Source: an uncultured Algibacter sp. (GTDB lineage: Bacteria; Bacteroidota; Bacteroidia; Flavobacteriales; Flavobacteriaceae). From it: a stretch of DNA of 64,000 nt. The notes below the pieces were generated by a model. The model did no database searches. It saw only the letters and a program-made list of their open reading frames with translations, and had not been told where the DNA came from. Where the stretch lies: contig CALGNX010000001.1 in NCBI GenBank assembly GCA_937958265.1, forward strand, positions 62,001 to 126,000, read 5' to 3'. This document shows positions 1 to 8,371 of this stretch, piece after piece (positions within the stretch are counted from its first letter, which is position 1; each line of letters begins with the position of its first letter). The position numbers and the translations under genes were made by a program.

Positions 1-115
1 TAAACGCTAAGCTAATCAATATTAATAATATTTTTTTAGCTTAAAAAGCGGTTGAAAAATCTAATATTTTTTGATATTTATAAGATGCTTAATTCTTTTT
101 ATGAATACGATTGTG

Positions 116-123
116 TAAATTTG
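116..123 (+). promoter_or_regulatory. Candidate -7 element of lpd promoter
   Basis: TAAATTTG matches the Bacteroidetes -7 consensus TAnnTTTG and lies 18 bases before the lpd start codon. No clear -33 TTG is seen at the usual 17-19 base spacing, so this is only half a promoter. Confidence 0.4.
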
Positions 124-141
124 TAACTTAAATTTATAGAA

Positions 142-1518
142 ATGAACAAATACGATATTATAGTTCTTGGAAGTGGACCTGGTGGTTATGTAACAGCTAT
201 TAGAGCATCACAATTAGGTTTTAAAACCGCTATTGTTGAAAAAGAAAGTCTTGGTGGTGTATGTTTAAATTGGGGTTGTATTCCAACAAAAGCATTACTT
301 AAATCTGCACAAGTATTTGAATATTTAAAACATGCCGAAGATTACGGTTTAAGCGTTAAAGATGCTTCTCACGATTTTGATGCGGTTGTTAAACGTAGCC
401 GTGGTGTTGCCGAAGGTATGAGTAAAGGTGTTCAATTTTTAATGAAGAAAAATAAAATTGATGTTATACAAGGTTATGGAAAATTGAAGCCAGGAAAAAA
501 GGTTGATGTTGACGGTACTGAATATAGTGCAGATAATATAATTATTGCAACAGGTGCACGCTCTCGCGAATTACCAAATTTACCTCAGGATGGTGAAAAA
601 GTGATTGGGTATAGATTAGCTATGACTTTAAAAAAGCAGCCTAAAAAAATGATTGTAGTAGGTTCTGGTGCTATTGGTGTTGAATTTGCATATTTCTACA
701 ACGCTATGGGTACCGATGTAACCATTGTTGAATATTTACCAAGTATAGTGCCTGTTGAGGATGAAGATGTTTCAAAACAACTAGAGCGTTCTTTCAAAAA
801 GTCTGGAATAAAAATAATGACTTCAGCCGAGGTTACTGCTGTTGATACATCTGGAGATGGCGTTAAGGCCACAGTAAAAACAAGTAAAGGTGAGCAAGTT
901 TTAGAAGCTGATATTATTTTAAGCGCTGTTGGTATAAAAACAAATATTGAAAATATAGGTCTTGAAGATGTTGGTATTGTTGTAGATAGAGATAAAGTAA
1001 TTGTAAACGATTTTTATCAAACTAATATTCCTGGTTACTACGCTATTGGAGATGTTACCCCTGGTCCTGCTTTAGCACACGTTGCTTCTGCCGAAGGCAT
1101 TTTATGTGTAGAAAAATTAGCGGGGCAACATGTTGAAGCCTTAGATTATGGAAATATTCCGGGTTGTACATATGCCTCCCCAGAAATTGCATCTGTTGGT
1201 TTAACCGAAAAACAAGCAAAAGATAAAGGCTTAGATATAAAGGTGGGTAAGTTCCCGTTTTCAGCTTCTGGTAAAGCCAGCGCAGGTGGAACAAAAGAAG
1301 GTTTTGTTAAAGTAATTTTTGATGCAAAATATGGCGAATGGTTAGGTTGCCATATGATTGGTGCTGGTGTAACCGATATGATTGCTGAAGCTGTTTTAGG
1401 TAGAAAATTAGAAACTACAGGCCATGAAGTATTAAAAACAATTCACCCACACCCAACAATGAGTGAAGCAGTTATGGAAGCTGTGGCTGATGCTTACGAT
1501 GAAGTTATACATTTATAA
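142..1518 (+). CDS. lpd: Dihydrolipoyl dehydrogenase (E3)
   Basis: FAD flavoprotein of 458 residues that reoxidises dihydrolipoamide in the 2-oxoacid dehydrogenase complexes and glycine cleavage system, passing electrons to NAD+ in the cytoplasm. Visible marks: the FAD-binding GSGPGG at residues 10-15; the redox disulfide CLNWGC (Cys41, Cys46) in the class-typical context GGVCLNWGCIPTK; a second nucleotide-binding motif (VVGSGAIGVEF) near residue 175; an AIGD FAD motif near 310; and the C-terminal HPHPTMSE catalytic His/Glu motif. Length is normal for the family. It stands alone, ends in a strong hairpin terminator, and no other complex subunit is in the window. Mercuric reductase and glutathione reductase are ruled out by the active-site context. 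Confidence 0.97.
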   Translation: MNKYDIIVLGSGPGGYVTAIRASQLGFKTAIVEKESLGGVCLNWGCIPTKALLKSAQVFEYLKHAEDYGLSVKDASHDFDAVVKRSRGVAEGMSKGVQFLMKKNKIDVIQGYGKLKPGKKVDVDGTEYSADNIIIATGARSRELPNLPQDGEKVIGYRLAMTLKKQPKKMIVVGSGAIGVEFAYFYNAMGTDVTIVEYLPSIVPVEDEDVSKQLERSFKKSGIKIMTSAEVTAVDTSGDGVKATVKTSKGEQVLEADIILSAVGIKTNIENIGLEDVGIVVDRDKVIVNDFYQTNIPGYYAIGDVTPGPALAHVASAEGILCVEKLAGQHVEALDYGNIPGCTYASPEIASVGLTEKQAKDKGLDIKVGKFPFSASGKASAGGTKEGFVKVIFDAKYGEWLGCHMIGAGVTDMIAEAVLGRKLETTGHEVLKTIHPHPTMSEAVMEAVADAYDEVIHL

Positions 1519-1550
1519 GCCTTGTATTTAAAATTATAATGTGTTTTTAC

Positions 1551-1585
1551 AAAAAAAAGCGATTCAAAATTGAATCGCTTTTTTT
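1551..1585 (+). terminator. Rho-independent terminator of lpd
   Basis: An A-run, then an inverted repeat (AAGCGATTCAA against TTGAATCGCTT), then a T-run, directly after lpd. Because the hairpin is flanked by A and T runs it could also serve transcription arriving from aroQ on the other strand. Confidence 0.85.
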
Positions 1586-1839
1586 GTACTAAATTAGATC
1601 TTCTCTATGTTAGGTGCTATAATAAAAAAAACATACTATTAGCTTCCTTTAAACTAATGTAGACCGTAAGATAAAGACATAACGTTTGATTTTGTTTAAG
1701 TATAGCAACTATTTTACGATACAATTTGGTATTACTATTACTAATTTTGGTATTCTATTTTTAGAATCACCTATAAATATTTAGCAAAACATTGGATTAT
1801 CAATAATAGCAAGCATAAGTATTTTTTCTATATTAAAAT
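1586..1839. other. Intergenic, no gene seen
   Basis: AT-rich spacer between the convergent lpd and aroQ genes (321 bases including the lpd terminator). I see no open frame, tRNA or repeat here. Confidence 0.6.
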
Positions 1840-2259
1840 TTAGTCTAAAAAACTTTGTATGGCTAATTCGTAACTCTGTAAACCAAAACCTAGAATAACG
1901 CCTTTTGCATTTGGTGAAATATAGGATTGATGACGAAACTCTTCCCTGCCAAATGTATTAGATATATGTACCTCTATAACCGGGGTTTCTATAGCTTTAA
2001 TAGCATCTCCAATACCTACTGATGTATGTGTGTAAGCTGCTGCATTTAAAATAATACCGTCGTAATTAAAACCAAATTCTTGAATTTTATCTATTAACTC
2101 CCCTTCTATATTGGATTGAAAATAATCTAAACTTACATTGAGGTACTTACCCTTTATTGTGTCCAAAAATTCAGTAAAAGATAAACTTCCATAAATACTT
2201 GGTTCTCTTTTTCCTAATAGATTTAAATTAGGTCCGTTAATGATAATTAGTTTTTTCAT
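1840..2259 (-). CDS. aroQ: Type II 3-dehydroquinate dehydratase
   Basis: 139-residue cytosolic enzyme that dehydrates 3-dehydroquinate to 3-dehydroshikimate (shikimate pathway, third step). The type II signature is clear: N-terminal IINGPNLNLLGKREPSIYG with the catalytic Arg and Tyr on the flexible loop, then ILNAAAYTHTSVGI (substrate-binding Asn and the catalytic-region His), and VEVH/IEVHISN followed by REEFRHQS. Length is normal for this small dodecameric class. It is divergent from the xer recombinase gene at 2480, a pairing I recall from other Flavobacteriaceae. Start ATG fits the family N-terminus (MKKLIIINGPN). Confidence 0.96.
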   Translation of the reverse strand: MKKLIIINGPNLNLLGKREPSIYGSLSFTEFLDTIKGKYLNVSLDYFQSNIEGELIDKIQEFGFNYDGIILNAAAYTHTSVGIGDAIKAIETPVIEVHISNTFGREEFRHQSYISPNAKGVILGFGLQSYELAIQSFLD

Positions 2260-2479
2260 ACTGTAAATATAAAAAAAGGCTTTGATTAATTTTTTAAAAC
2301 ATCAATTTGTGTAAACCCTCATTTCTCTCAGATTAGTAAAAGCTTTAATTGTATTAGGCTCTTCATTAATTTTCGACTATAATTTTATTTAGTGCAATTC
2401 CTGATTTATTGAGTTTGATGATGCTCATAAATATAAAAAACTACCTTATGTTAGTTTTTTTATGTTTAATTTTATAGCA

Positions 2480-3391
2480 ATGAAATGGCAAAATGCACTA
2501 AACGATTATCAACTCTATTTAAAAATAGAGCGCGGTCTCTCAAAAAATTCAATCGATAATTACACGCTTGATGTTAGTAAACTTATTACGTTTTTAAATA
2601 TCAACAATATAAATGTAGCGCCTACTTCCATTAATACAGAAATTGTACAAAAATTTATTTATGACACTTCTAAAAATATTAATGCCAGATCACAATCCCG
2701 ATTAATTTCTGGTTTGCGCAGCTTTTTTAATTATTTAATATTTGAAGATTACAGAAAAGATAATCCTTTAGAGCTTATTGAATCTCCAAAAATTGGCATT
2801 AAACTTCCAGACACATTATCTGAAGGAGAAATAAATAAACTAATAAATGCTATTGATTTAACCAGAACCTACAATAATGTTAAAATTGGAGAGCGTAATC
2901 GCTCAATTCTAGAAACTTTATATGGCTGTGGTTTACGAGTAACTGAATTAATTGATTTAAAAATTTCAGATTTATTTTTTAATGAAGGTTTTATAAAAGT
3001 AACCGGTAAGGGTAGTAAGCAACGTTTTGTACCTATTGTAGAAGCTACCAAAAAATATATTAATATATACGCAACACAAGTTCGAACACATATAAAAATT
3101 AAACCCGGCTTTGAAGATACTTTGTTTTTAAACCATAACGGAAAGCAATTAACACGAGCCATGATTTTTACAATTATTAAAGATTTAGCAAAAAAAATAG
3201 AACTTAAAAAAAAAATATCTCCTCACACATTCAGGCATTCCTTTGCTACTCACCTTTTACAAAATAACGCAGATTTACGTTCAATACAACTTATGTTAGG
3301 TCATGAAAGTATTACTACAACCGAAATTTACGTCCACTTAGATAAAAGTCACCTTGCTGAAGTGATTGAAAAATACCACCCAAGAAAATAG
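2480..3391 (+). CDS. xerD: Site-specific tyrosine recombinase (XerC/XerD family)
   Basis: Recombinase expected to resolve chromosome dimers at dif with FtsK. An N-terminal SAM-like core-binding domain (residues about 1-90) precedes the catalytic domain, which holds all the expected residues: Arg in CGLRVTELIDL, Lys in TGKGSKQR, His-x-x-Arg in SPHTFRHSF, His in LGHESI, and the nucleophile Tyr in TTEIYVHLD. I start at the ATG at 2480 (MKWQNALNDYQ, 303 residues); an in-frame ATG at 2462 would add six residues. Only one Xer gene is in the window, so it could be a sole XerA/XerD-type enzyme or one of a pair. Nothing suggests an integrase of a mobile element: the neighbours are housekeeping genes and no attachment-site repeat is visible. 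Confidence 0.92.
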   Translation: MKWQNALNDYQLYLKIERGLSKNSIDNYTLDVSKLITFLNINNINVAPTSINTEIVQKFIYDTSKNINARSQSRLISGLRSFFNYLIFEDYRKDNPLELIESPKIGIKLPDTLSEGEINKLINAIDLTRTYNNVKIGERNRSILETLYGCGLRVTELIDLKISDLFFNEGFIKVTGKGSKQRFVPIVEATKKYINIYATQVRTHIKIKPGFEDTLFLNHNGKQLTRAMIFTIIKDLAKKIELKKKISPHTFRHSFATHLLQNNADLRSIQLMLGHESITTTEIYVHLDKSHLAEVIEKYHPRK

Positions 3392-3421
3392 CTTTCTAAA
3401 TATTTTGAAATTAGTTGAAAT

Positions 3422-3454
3422 AAAAAAAAATCTAGCTTACGCTAGATTTTTTTT
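3422..3454. terminator. Bidirectional terminator between xerD and rny
   Basis: Perfect hairpin (AAAATCTAGC, loop TTAC, GCTAGATTTT) flanked by an A-run on one side and a T-run on the other, between two convergent genes. Confidence 0.85.
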
Positions 3455-3487
3455 ATAAATATTAAACAGTGTAATTTAAACTACCAA

Positions 3488-5062
3488 TTACTTAGCAATA
3501 TTAACGGCTCTAGTTTCTCTAATAACAGTAACCTTTACCTGACCTGGATATGTCATGTCAGTTTGTACCTTCTGGGAAATACTAAAGGATAATTCTGATG
3601 CTTTTTGATCGTCAACCTTTTCGCTTTCAACAATAACACGTAATTCTCTTCCAGCCTGAATAGCATAAGCTTTCTTAACACCACCAAAACCTATAGCAAT
3701 ATCTTCTAAATCTTTAAGACGTTGAATATAACTATCCAAAACTTGTCGACGTGCTCCTGGTCTTGCGCCGGAAATAGCATCACAAACTTGAATAATAGGG
3801 GAAATTAAAAATTTCATTTCAACTTCATCGTGGTGTGCACCTATAGCGTTACAAACTTCTGGCTTTTCTCCAAATTTCTCGGCCCACTGCATACCTAAAA
3901 TAGCATGTGGTGTTTCCATATCAACTTCGGCATCTGGTACTTTTCCAATATCATGTAACAATCCTGCACGTTTGGCCATTTTAGAATTTAAGCCCAATTC
4001 TGCAGCCATAACACCACAAAGTTTGGCAACTTCGCGAGAGTGTTGTAACAGGTTTTGCCCATAAGACGAACGATATTTCATTCTTCCAACCATTTTAATA
4101 AGTTGAGGGTGTAAATTATGTATACCAAGATCTATAACCGTTCGTTTACCTACTTCTATAATTTCTTGCTCAATTTGTTTCTGTGTTTTTTTAACAACCT
4201 CCTCTATTCTAGCTGGGTGTATCCTGCCATCGGTTACTAATTTATGAAGTGATAAACGTGCCACTTCACGCCTAACAGAATCAAAACAAGATAAGATAAT
4301 GGCTTCAGGTGTATCGTCCACAATAATTTCAACCCCTGTCGCTGCTTCAATAGCTCTAATATTTCGTCCTTCACGACCTATAATTCGCCCTTTCACATCA
4401 TCAGACTCAATATTAAATACAGAAACACAATTATCAACGGCTTCTTCTGTACCAATACGCTGTATTGTGTTTATTATAATTTTTTTAGCGTCCTGTTCTG
4501 CCGTAAGCTTAGCTTCCTCTGCTGCACTTTGCACGTATGCCATCGCATCATTCTTAGCCTCTCCTTTTAACGATTCAACCAATTGCTCTTTAGCCTCCTC
4601 TGCAGACAAGCTCGAAATTACTTCCAATTGCTCTACTTGGCTTTTATGCAATCTATCAACCTCTTCCTGCTTTTTTTCTAAAGCATCAAGCCTTAGGTCG
4701 TAATTCTTAGTCTTATTTTCTAAACTTTCATTAAGTTTTTTATTTTTAGCCACTTCACTAGACAATTGCGACTCCTTATCTCGCGTACGCTTTTCAGACT
4801 CAGCTATTTTCTTATCACGACTTAAAATAATTTTCTCATGCTCTGCTTTAAGTTCAATAAATTTCTCTTTCGCTTGTAAAATTTTATTTTTCTTTAATGC
4901 TTCAGCCTCTATTTTTGCCTCCTTAAGTATAGATTCCGAATCTTTTTTCGCATCATTCACAACTTTTGAAGCGTTATTTTTTTCTAACGATTTTGCTATT
5001 AAAAAACCTATTACAAGCCCTAATATAACGCCACCTATTGCCAATATAATTGATAATTCCAT
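3488..5062 (-). CDS. rny: Ribonuclease Y
   Basis: Membrane-anchored endoribonuclease of 524 residues that starts mRNA decay. Domain order is textbook: an N-terminal membrane helix (residues about 4-24), a long charged coiled coil (about 30-200), a KH RNA-binding domain with [15 protein letters not shown], and an HD domain with [10 protein letters not shown] and downstream His/Asp metal ligands (IGAHHDE). Length matches the family. It is the last gene after zapB-like, zapA and the probable 6S RNA on the minus strand, and could be partly co-transcribed with them. Confidence 0.96.
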   Translation of the reverse strand: MELSIILAIGGVILGLVIGFLIAKSLEKNNASKVVNDAKKDSESILKEAKIEAEALKKNKILQAKEKFIELKAEHEKIILSRDKKIAESEKRTRDKESQLSSEVAKNKKLNESLENKTKNYDLRLDALEKKQEEVDRLHKSQVEQLEVISSLSAEEAKEQLVESLKGEAKNDAMAYVQSAAEEAKLTAEQDAKKIIINTIQRIGTEEAVDNCVSVFNIESDDVKGRIIGREGRNIRAIEAATGVEIIVDDTPEAIILSCFDSVRREVARLSLHKLVTDGRIHPARIEEVVKKTQKQIEQEIIEVGKRTVIDLGIHNLHPQLIKMVGRMKYRSSYGQNLLQHSREVAKLCGVMAAELGLNSKMAKRAGLLHDIGKVPDAEVDMETPHAILGMQWAEKFGEKPEVCNAIGAHHDEVEMKFLISPIIQVCDAISGARPGARRQVLDSYIQRLKDLEDIAIGFGGVKKAYAIQAGRELRVIVESEKVDDQKASELSFSISQKVQTDMTYPGQVKVTVIRETRAVNIAK

Positions 5063-5090
5063 TAATTTTATTTAGTTAATTATAGTATAT

Positions 5091-5296
5091 AAAAAAGCCT
5101 ACACCAGCATAAAGTTTTGTATAAACTCCTTAAAAACAAGTTTAGGGCTAACAAGCGGATCAAGGGTCTGCCCGAGATACTGTATTACCAAAATAAATTG
5201 ACTTACAGCACTAGCAGCATGCTTTTACAACTTAAACTCACCCTTTTTAAAGAAATGATCGTTGAGTTTATCAAAAAAAATAACTAATGTAGGCAG
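5091..5296 (-). ncRNA. ssrS: Probable 6S RNA
   Basis: The 264-base gap between zapA and rny contains an RNA-like unit of about 200 nt on the minus strand. Its ends pair as an 11-bp closing stem: GCCTACATTAG (5294-5284) with CTGGTGTAGGC (5107-5097), two pairs being G-U wobbles. A U-run follows at once (5096-5091), as in a terminator. Inside, an apical stem (CTGTA with TACAG, flanked by CTGC with GCAG) leaves large internal bulges, and each strand has its own small hairpin (TAAACTC/GAGTTTA and TAAACT/AGTTTA). Size, rod shape and position directly after zapA match 6S RNA, which mimics open promoter DNA and binds sigma-factor-loaded RNA polymerase. I could not run a covariance search, so the name rests on structure and synteny. 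Confidence 0.72.
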
Positions 5297-5326
5297 TAAC
5301 TTTTTTTAGTTTATTTAAAAGAACGT

Positions 5327-5623
5327 TTAAGAAGAGACTAAACTCAAATTAAGCAACTCGTTTAAGGCGTTTAGTTTTTCTTCTACCTGCCTATTTAGGT
5401 TTGCTTTTTCTATGGATTTTTGCTCTACCTGCGATGCAAATTGTAACGCACACATAGCTAATACATCTTGTTTATCTCGAACCGAATAACTTTTTTCAAA
5501 TTGCTTAATCATACTATCAATACGTTTAGCAGCCTTTCGCAAACCTTCTTCTTGACTTGCATCAATTGTTAAAGGATAAGCCCGATTAGCTACCGATAGT
5601 TTTATTTTTAGCTTTTCAGACAT
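5327..5623 (-). CDS. zapA: Cell division protein ZapA
   Basis: 98-residue FtsZ-associated protein that bundles FtsZ filaments at mid-cell. The N-terminal globular part (KLKIKLSVANRAYPLTID, then EEGLRKAAKRIDSMIKQFE) and C-terminal coiled-coil helix (about residues 55-95) fit ZapA. It follows the 96-residue coiled-coil gene by 15 bases and precedes the probable 6S RNA, the same order as zapA-ssrS in gamma-proteobacteria. Confidence 0.9.
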   Translation of the reverse strand: MSEKLKIKLSVANRAYPLTIDASQEEGLRKAAKRIDSMIKQFEKSYSVRDKQDVLAMCALQFASQVEQKSIEKANLNRQVEEKLNALNELLNLSLVSS

Positions 5624-5638
5624 TGATATTATTAAGTT

Positions 5639-5929
5639 TTAACCAGCAATTTGACTAATACAATAGTCAATATCTCTAATTAAAGCATTTATTTTGAGTT
5701 TCGTTTCTCTCTTATTATCGTTACCACCAAGTATTCCGTTAGTAATTTTAAGCGTTTCGTATTTTTGTTCCCAATTTGCAATTTGACTTTGCTGAACAGA
5801 AACCTGTTGCTTTGAAATTTCTAATTCCTCATTTAATTTCGAATTAGCAATCTTTAAACGCTCTAATTTGAGTAATACCTTATTAATCTTGTTTTCTAAC
5901 GAATCTACAACATCTTCAATATTACTCAT
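5639..5929 (-). CDS. Small coiled-coil protein, ZapB-like position
   Basis: 96 residues, predicted almost wholly helical. Heptad-like spacing of Leu/Ile with many Lys, Glu and Gln (NKVLLKLERLKIANSKL, then EELEISKQQ) indicates a coiled coil. It has no signal peptide or membrane helix. It shares a transcript with zapA, and a consensus promoter lies about 25 bases upstream. Size, coiled-coil character and pairing with zapA suggest a division-associated partner comparable to ZapB, but I see no motif that proves it. Conserved hypothetical is the safe name. Confidence 0.75.
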   Translation of the reverse strand: MSNIEDVVDSLENKINKVLLKLERLKIANSKLNEELEISKQQVSVQQSQIANWEQKYETLKITNGILGGNDNKRETKLKINALIRDIDYCISQIAG

Positions 5930-5954
5930 ACTTAATAACCGAATACTTAGATTA

Positions 5955-5983
5955 CAAAGTTAACATTCCTTATCATAAATCAA
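5955..5983 (-). promoter_or_regulatory. Bacteroidetes-type promoter of the zapBA-ssrS unit
   Basis: Read on the minus strand: TTG (5983-5981), 18 bases, TAACTTTG (5962-5955). This matches TTG-N17/19-TAnnTTTG exactly and would start transcription about 20 bases before the first gene of the zapA operon. Confidence 0.7.
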
Positions 5984-6669
5984 AATGGTTTTATCAAAAA
6001 AATAAAAATATAAGTTTAGAAATAAACATCTAATAATTAATTTTTAGAAACCATTTATCAAACAACTAACAACTAGTGCTTTAAAGTGGTGTTAAACTAG
6101 AATATAGGAAATGATTTGTGTGCTACCAAAAAGTTTTTTGGATATCTATTACAATTTTACGTTGTTTAAAAAGCATGCTGACCTTGCATAAACCAACCTT
6201 GAAGGGGAAAGACAATCGTATTTAAATAATAATTAACTCTTAATACCTTGGGATTAATTTTATTGTTATAATTATAGATCGAGTGGGCAAAAGCAGTCTC
6301 TCATTAGTCTAAATGATTAAATGTTAGAACATTTAAAAAGTAAACTAAAAAATAGAATTCATAAAACGTACTGTAACTCTGTAATACCCTAATATGAAGA
6401 AATTTTGCTACTTCATATGAGCTTTTAAACATCTAGTGTTCATGATTCTGGTGTTTATTTTACCTAATCCTATTTTATTCTTTGTGCTTTCAAATCAAAT
6501 TAATATTTTAGCCTGAGAGGCATTTGGTTTATGGTTCATTTAAAACATTACATCTGCTAAACACGAATTTAATTAGTCAATCGTTTTTAAAGCATTTTTA
6601 AAACGAATACAACCATAACTTCAGGTGTTATAAACTCAAAATGAAACGCCGTTAATCATATATACACTT
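5984..6669. other. Long intergenic region, no gene seen
   Basis: About 690 bases between the divergent zapA operon and the M23 peptidase gene. It is AT-rich with stops in all frames. I found no tRNA, no copy of either repeat family, and no consensus promoter facing the peptidase gene. Confidence 0.55.
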
Positions 6670-8358
6670 ATGCGATTTATACTGTTGCTCTTTTTGATTT
6701 TTTCTATACTTGTAGGTGCTCAAAATAATTTCCCGCAAAATTATTTTAATAATCCACTTGATATCCCTTTAATATTATCAGGCACCTTTGCCGAGTTACG
6801 CTCAAACCACTTTCATTCCGGTGTTGATATTAAAACACAACAACGCCAGGGTTTAAAAGTAAAAGCAGCTGCAAATGGTTTTGTTAGTAGAATTAAAATA
6901 TCGCATTATGGATACGGCAAAGCTTTATACATAACACACCCCAATGGCTATACGACTGTATATGCACATCTTCAAAAATTTTCACCAGAAATCGAGGCCT
7001 TTGTAAAAAAACAGCAATACGAAAAAGAATCTTACCAGTTGGAGTTGTTTCCAAAAGCTGATGCCATTCCTGTCTTACAAGATATGCTTATAGCATACAG
7101 CGGAAACTCCGGTGGTTCTGGCGGTCCGCATTTACATTTTGAAATTAGGGATAAAAAAGAACGCCCAATAAATCCAATGCTTTTTGGCATGGAAATTAAG
7201 GACACAACACCCCCCTTGGTCAGGTCAATTTATGCCTACCCGTTAGATAAAAATGCGCTTATAAACGGATCTACCACTAAGCAAAAATTAAAACTAATCC
7301 CACTTAAAAATGGAGATTACACAACACAAAATATTGATGCTATTGGTAATATTGGTTTTGGAATAGAAACTATTGATAGGCAAGATTTGGCGGCCAATTC
7401 AAATGGAGTTTATAACATTCAATCTTTTATAAATGGTAGTCAAAATTTCGAAATAGATTTTAAACGTTTTTCATTTGAAGAAACGAAACACATAAATGCG
7501 CTAATAGACTATAAGCATTATATAACAAAGAAAAAGCGGATTCAAAAATTATTTAATCAAAATAATCCGTTAAGTATTTTAAAATCGAACATTAACAATG
7601 GAATTATTAAAATTGAAGATAGTACCAACGCTATGTATAAAATTAAAATTTCCGATTTTAAAAATAACCAAGCCTGGGTTACAGTACATATAAAAGGCAC
7701 AAAAAAAAATAATGTGTTAGAGCCTTATGTAGAATACACCACACCGCATTATATAAAAAACAATGAAACCATTAATTTAACAAAAGGTAATATATGCGTC
7801 GATTTTTTTAAAAACACATTTTACGATAATTTTTATATAGATTTTGAAGTAAAAAACGATACATTGAAACTCCACAAAGATGTAATTCCAACAAAAAAAA
7901 GATTCAATATTAGTTTTGATGTTAGCAAATATTCTAACACAGACAAAAACAAATTATACATTGCTAGACTTGTTGGCTATAAAAATTATCCCGTGTATAT
8001 TACTACTAGAAGAAAAGATAATACTTTAATCGCTAGTGCAAAAAAACTAGGTACTTATACACTTGCTATCGATACGATAAAACCCAAAATAAAAAATTAT
8101 AATTTTAAAAATAAGCAGTGGTTAAGTAAATACCGCTATTTAAAAGTAAAAATAAGCGATAAAGACTCGGGAATATCAAACTACAGAGCTACTATAAATG
8201 GTAAATGGATATTAATGGAGTACGATTATAAGCTTAAAATGTTAACTTACGATTTTAATGATGCTGTAATAGCAGATAGCAAAAATAATTTAAAAGTAAT
8301 TGTAACTGATAATGTTGGAAATAATTCTACTTTTGAAATGTTATTTTACAGAAAATAA
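6670..8358 (+). CDS. M23 family (LytM-type) metallopeptidase
   Basis: 562-residue secreted zinc peptidase expected to cut peptidoglycan cross-links. A signal peptide (MRFILLLFLIFSILVGAQ) is followed by the M23 domain: HFHSGVDIK with zinc ligands His49 and Asp53, YTTVYAHL, and GPHLHFEI with the third ligand and a catalytic His near residue 155. The remaining 390 residues are a beta-rich region without a domain I can name; such C-terminal extensions are common in flavobacterial M23 proteins. All metal ligands are present, so it is probably active rather than an EnvC/NlpD-like activator. The TonB receptor gene begins at or before its stop codon, so the two are likely co-transcribed. Confidence 0.9.
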   Translation: MRFILLLFLIFSILVGAQNNFPQNYFNNPLDIPLILSGTFAELRSNHFHSGVDIKTQQRQGLKVKAAANGFVSRIKISHYGYGKALYITHPNGYTTVYAHLQKFSPEIEAFVKKQQYEKESYQLELFPKADAIPVLQDMLIAYSGNSGGSGGPHLHFEIRDKKERPINPMLFGMEIKDTTPPLVRSIYAYPLDKNALINGSTTKQKLKLIPLKNGDYTTQNIDAIGNIGFGIETIDRQDLAANSNGVYNIQSFINGSQNFEIDFKRFSFEETKHINALIDYKHYITKKKRIQKLFNQNNPLSILKSNINNGIIKIEDSTNAMYKIKISDFKNNQAWVTVHIKGTKKNNVLEPYVEYTTPHYIKNNETINLTKGNICVDFFKNTFYDNFYIDFEVKNDTLKLHKDVIPTKKRFNISFDVSKYSNTDKNKLYIARLVGYKNYPVYITTRRKDNTLIASAKKLGTYTLAIDTIKPKIKNYNFKNKQWLSKYRYLKVKISDKDSGISNYRATINGKWILMEYDYKLKMLTYDFNDAVIADSKNNLKVIVTDNVGNNSTFEMLFYRK

Positions 8359-8371
8359 ACCTTTATCGCAC

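Noticed and set aside
2480-3391. Xer recombinase as an inverting enzyme for hsdS
   Set aside because: It is 36 kb away beside aroQ, looks like the housekeeping dif recombinase, and there is no second hsdS or silent cassette to exchange.
4299-4703. Plus-strand frame of 134 codons inside rny
   Set aside because: Complement of the coiled-coil and KH coding sequence; rny is well supported on the minus strand.
8312-8371. Twenty-residue N-terminal extension of the TonB receptor
   Set aside because: It lies within the peptidase gene and does not fit in front of a signal peptide.
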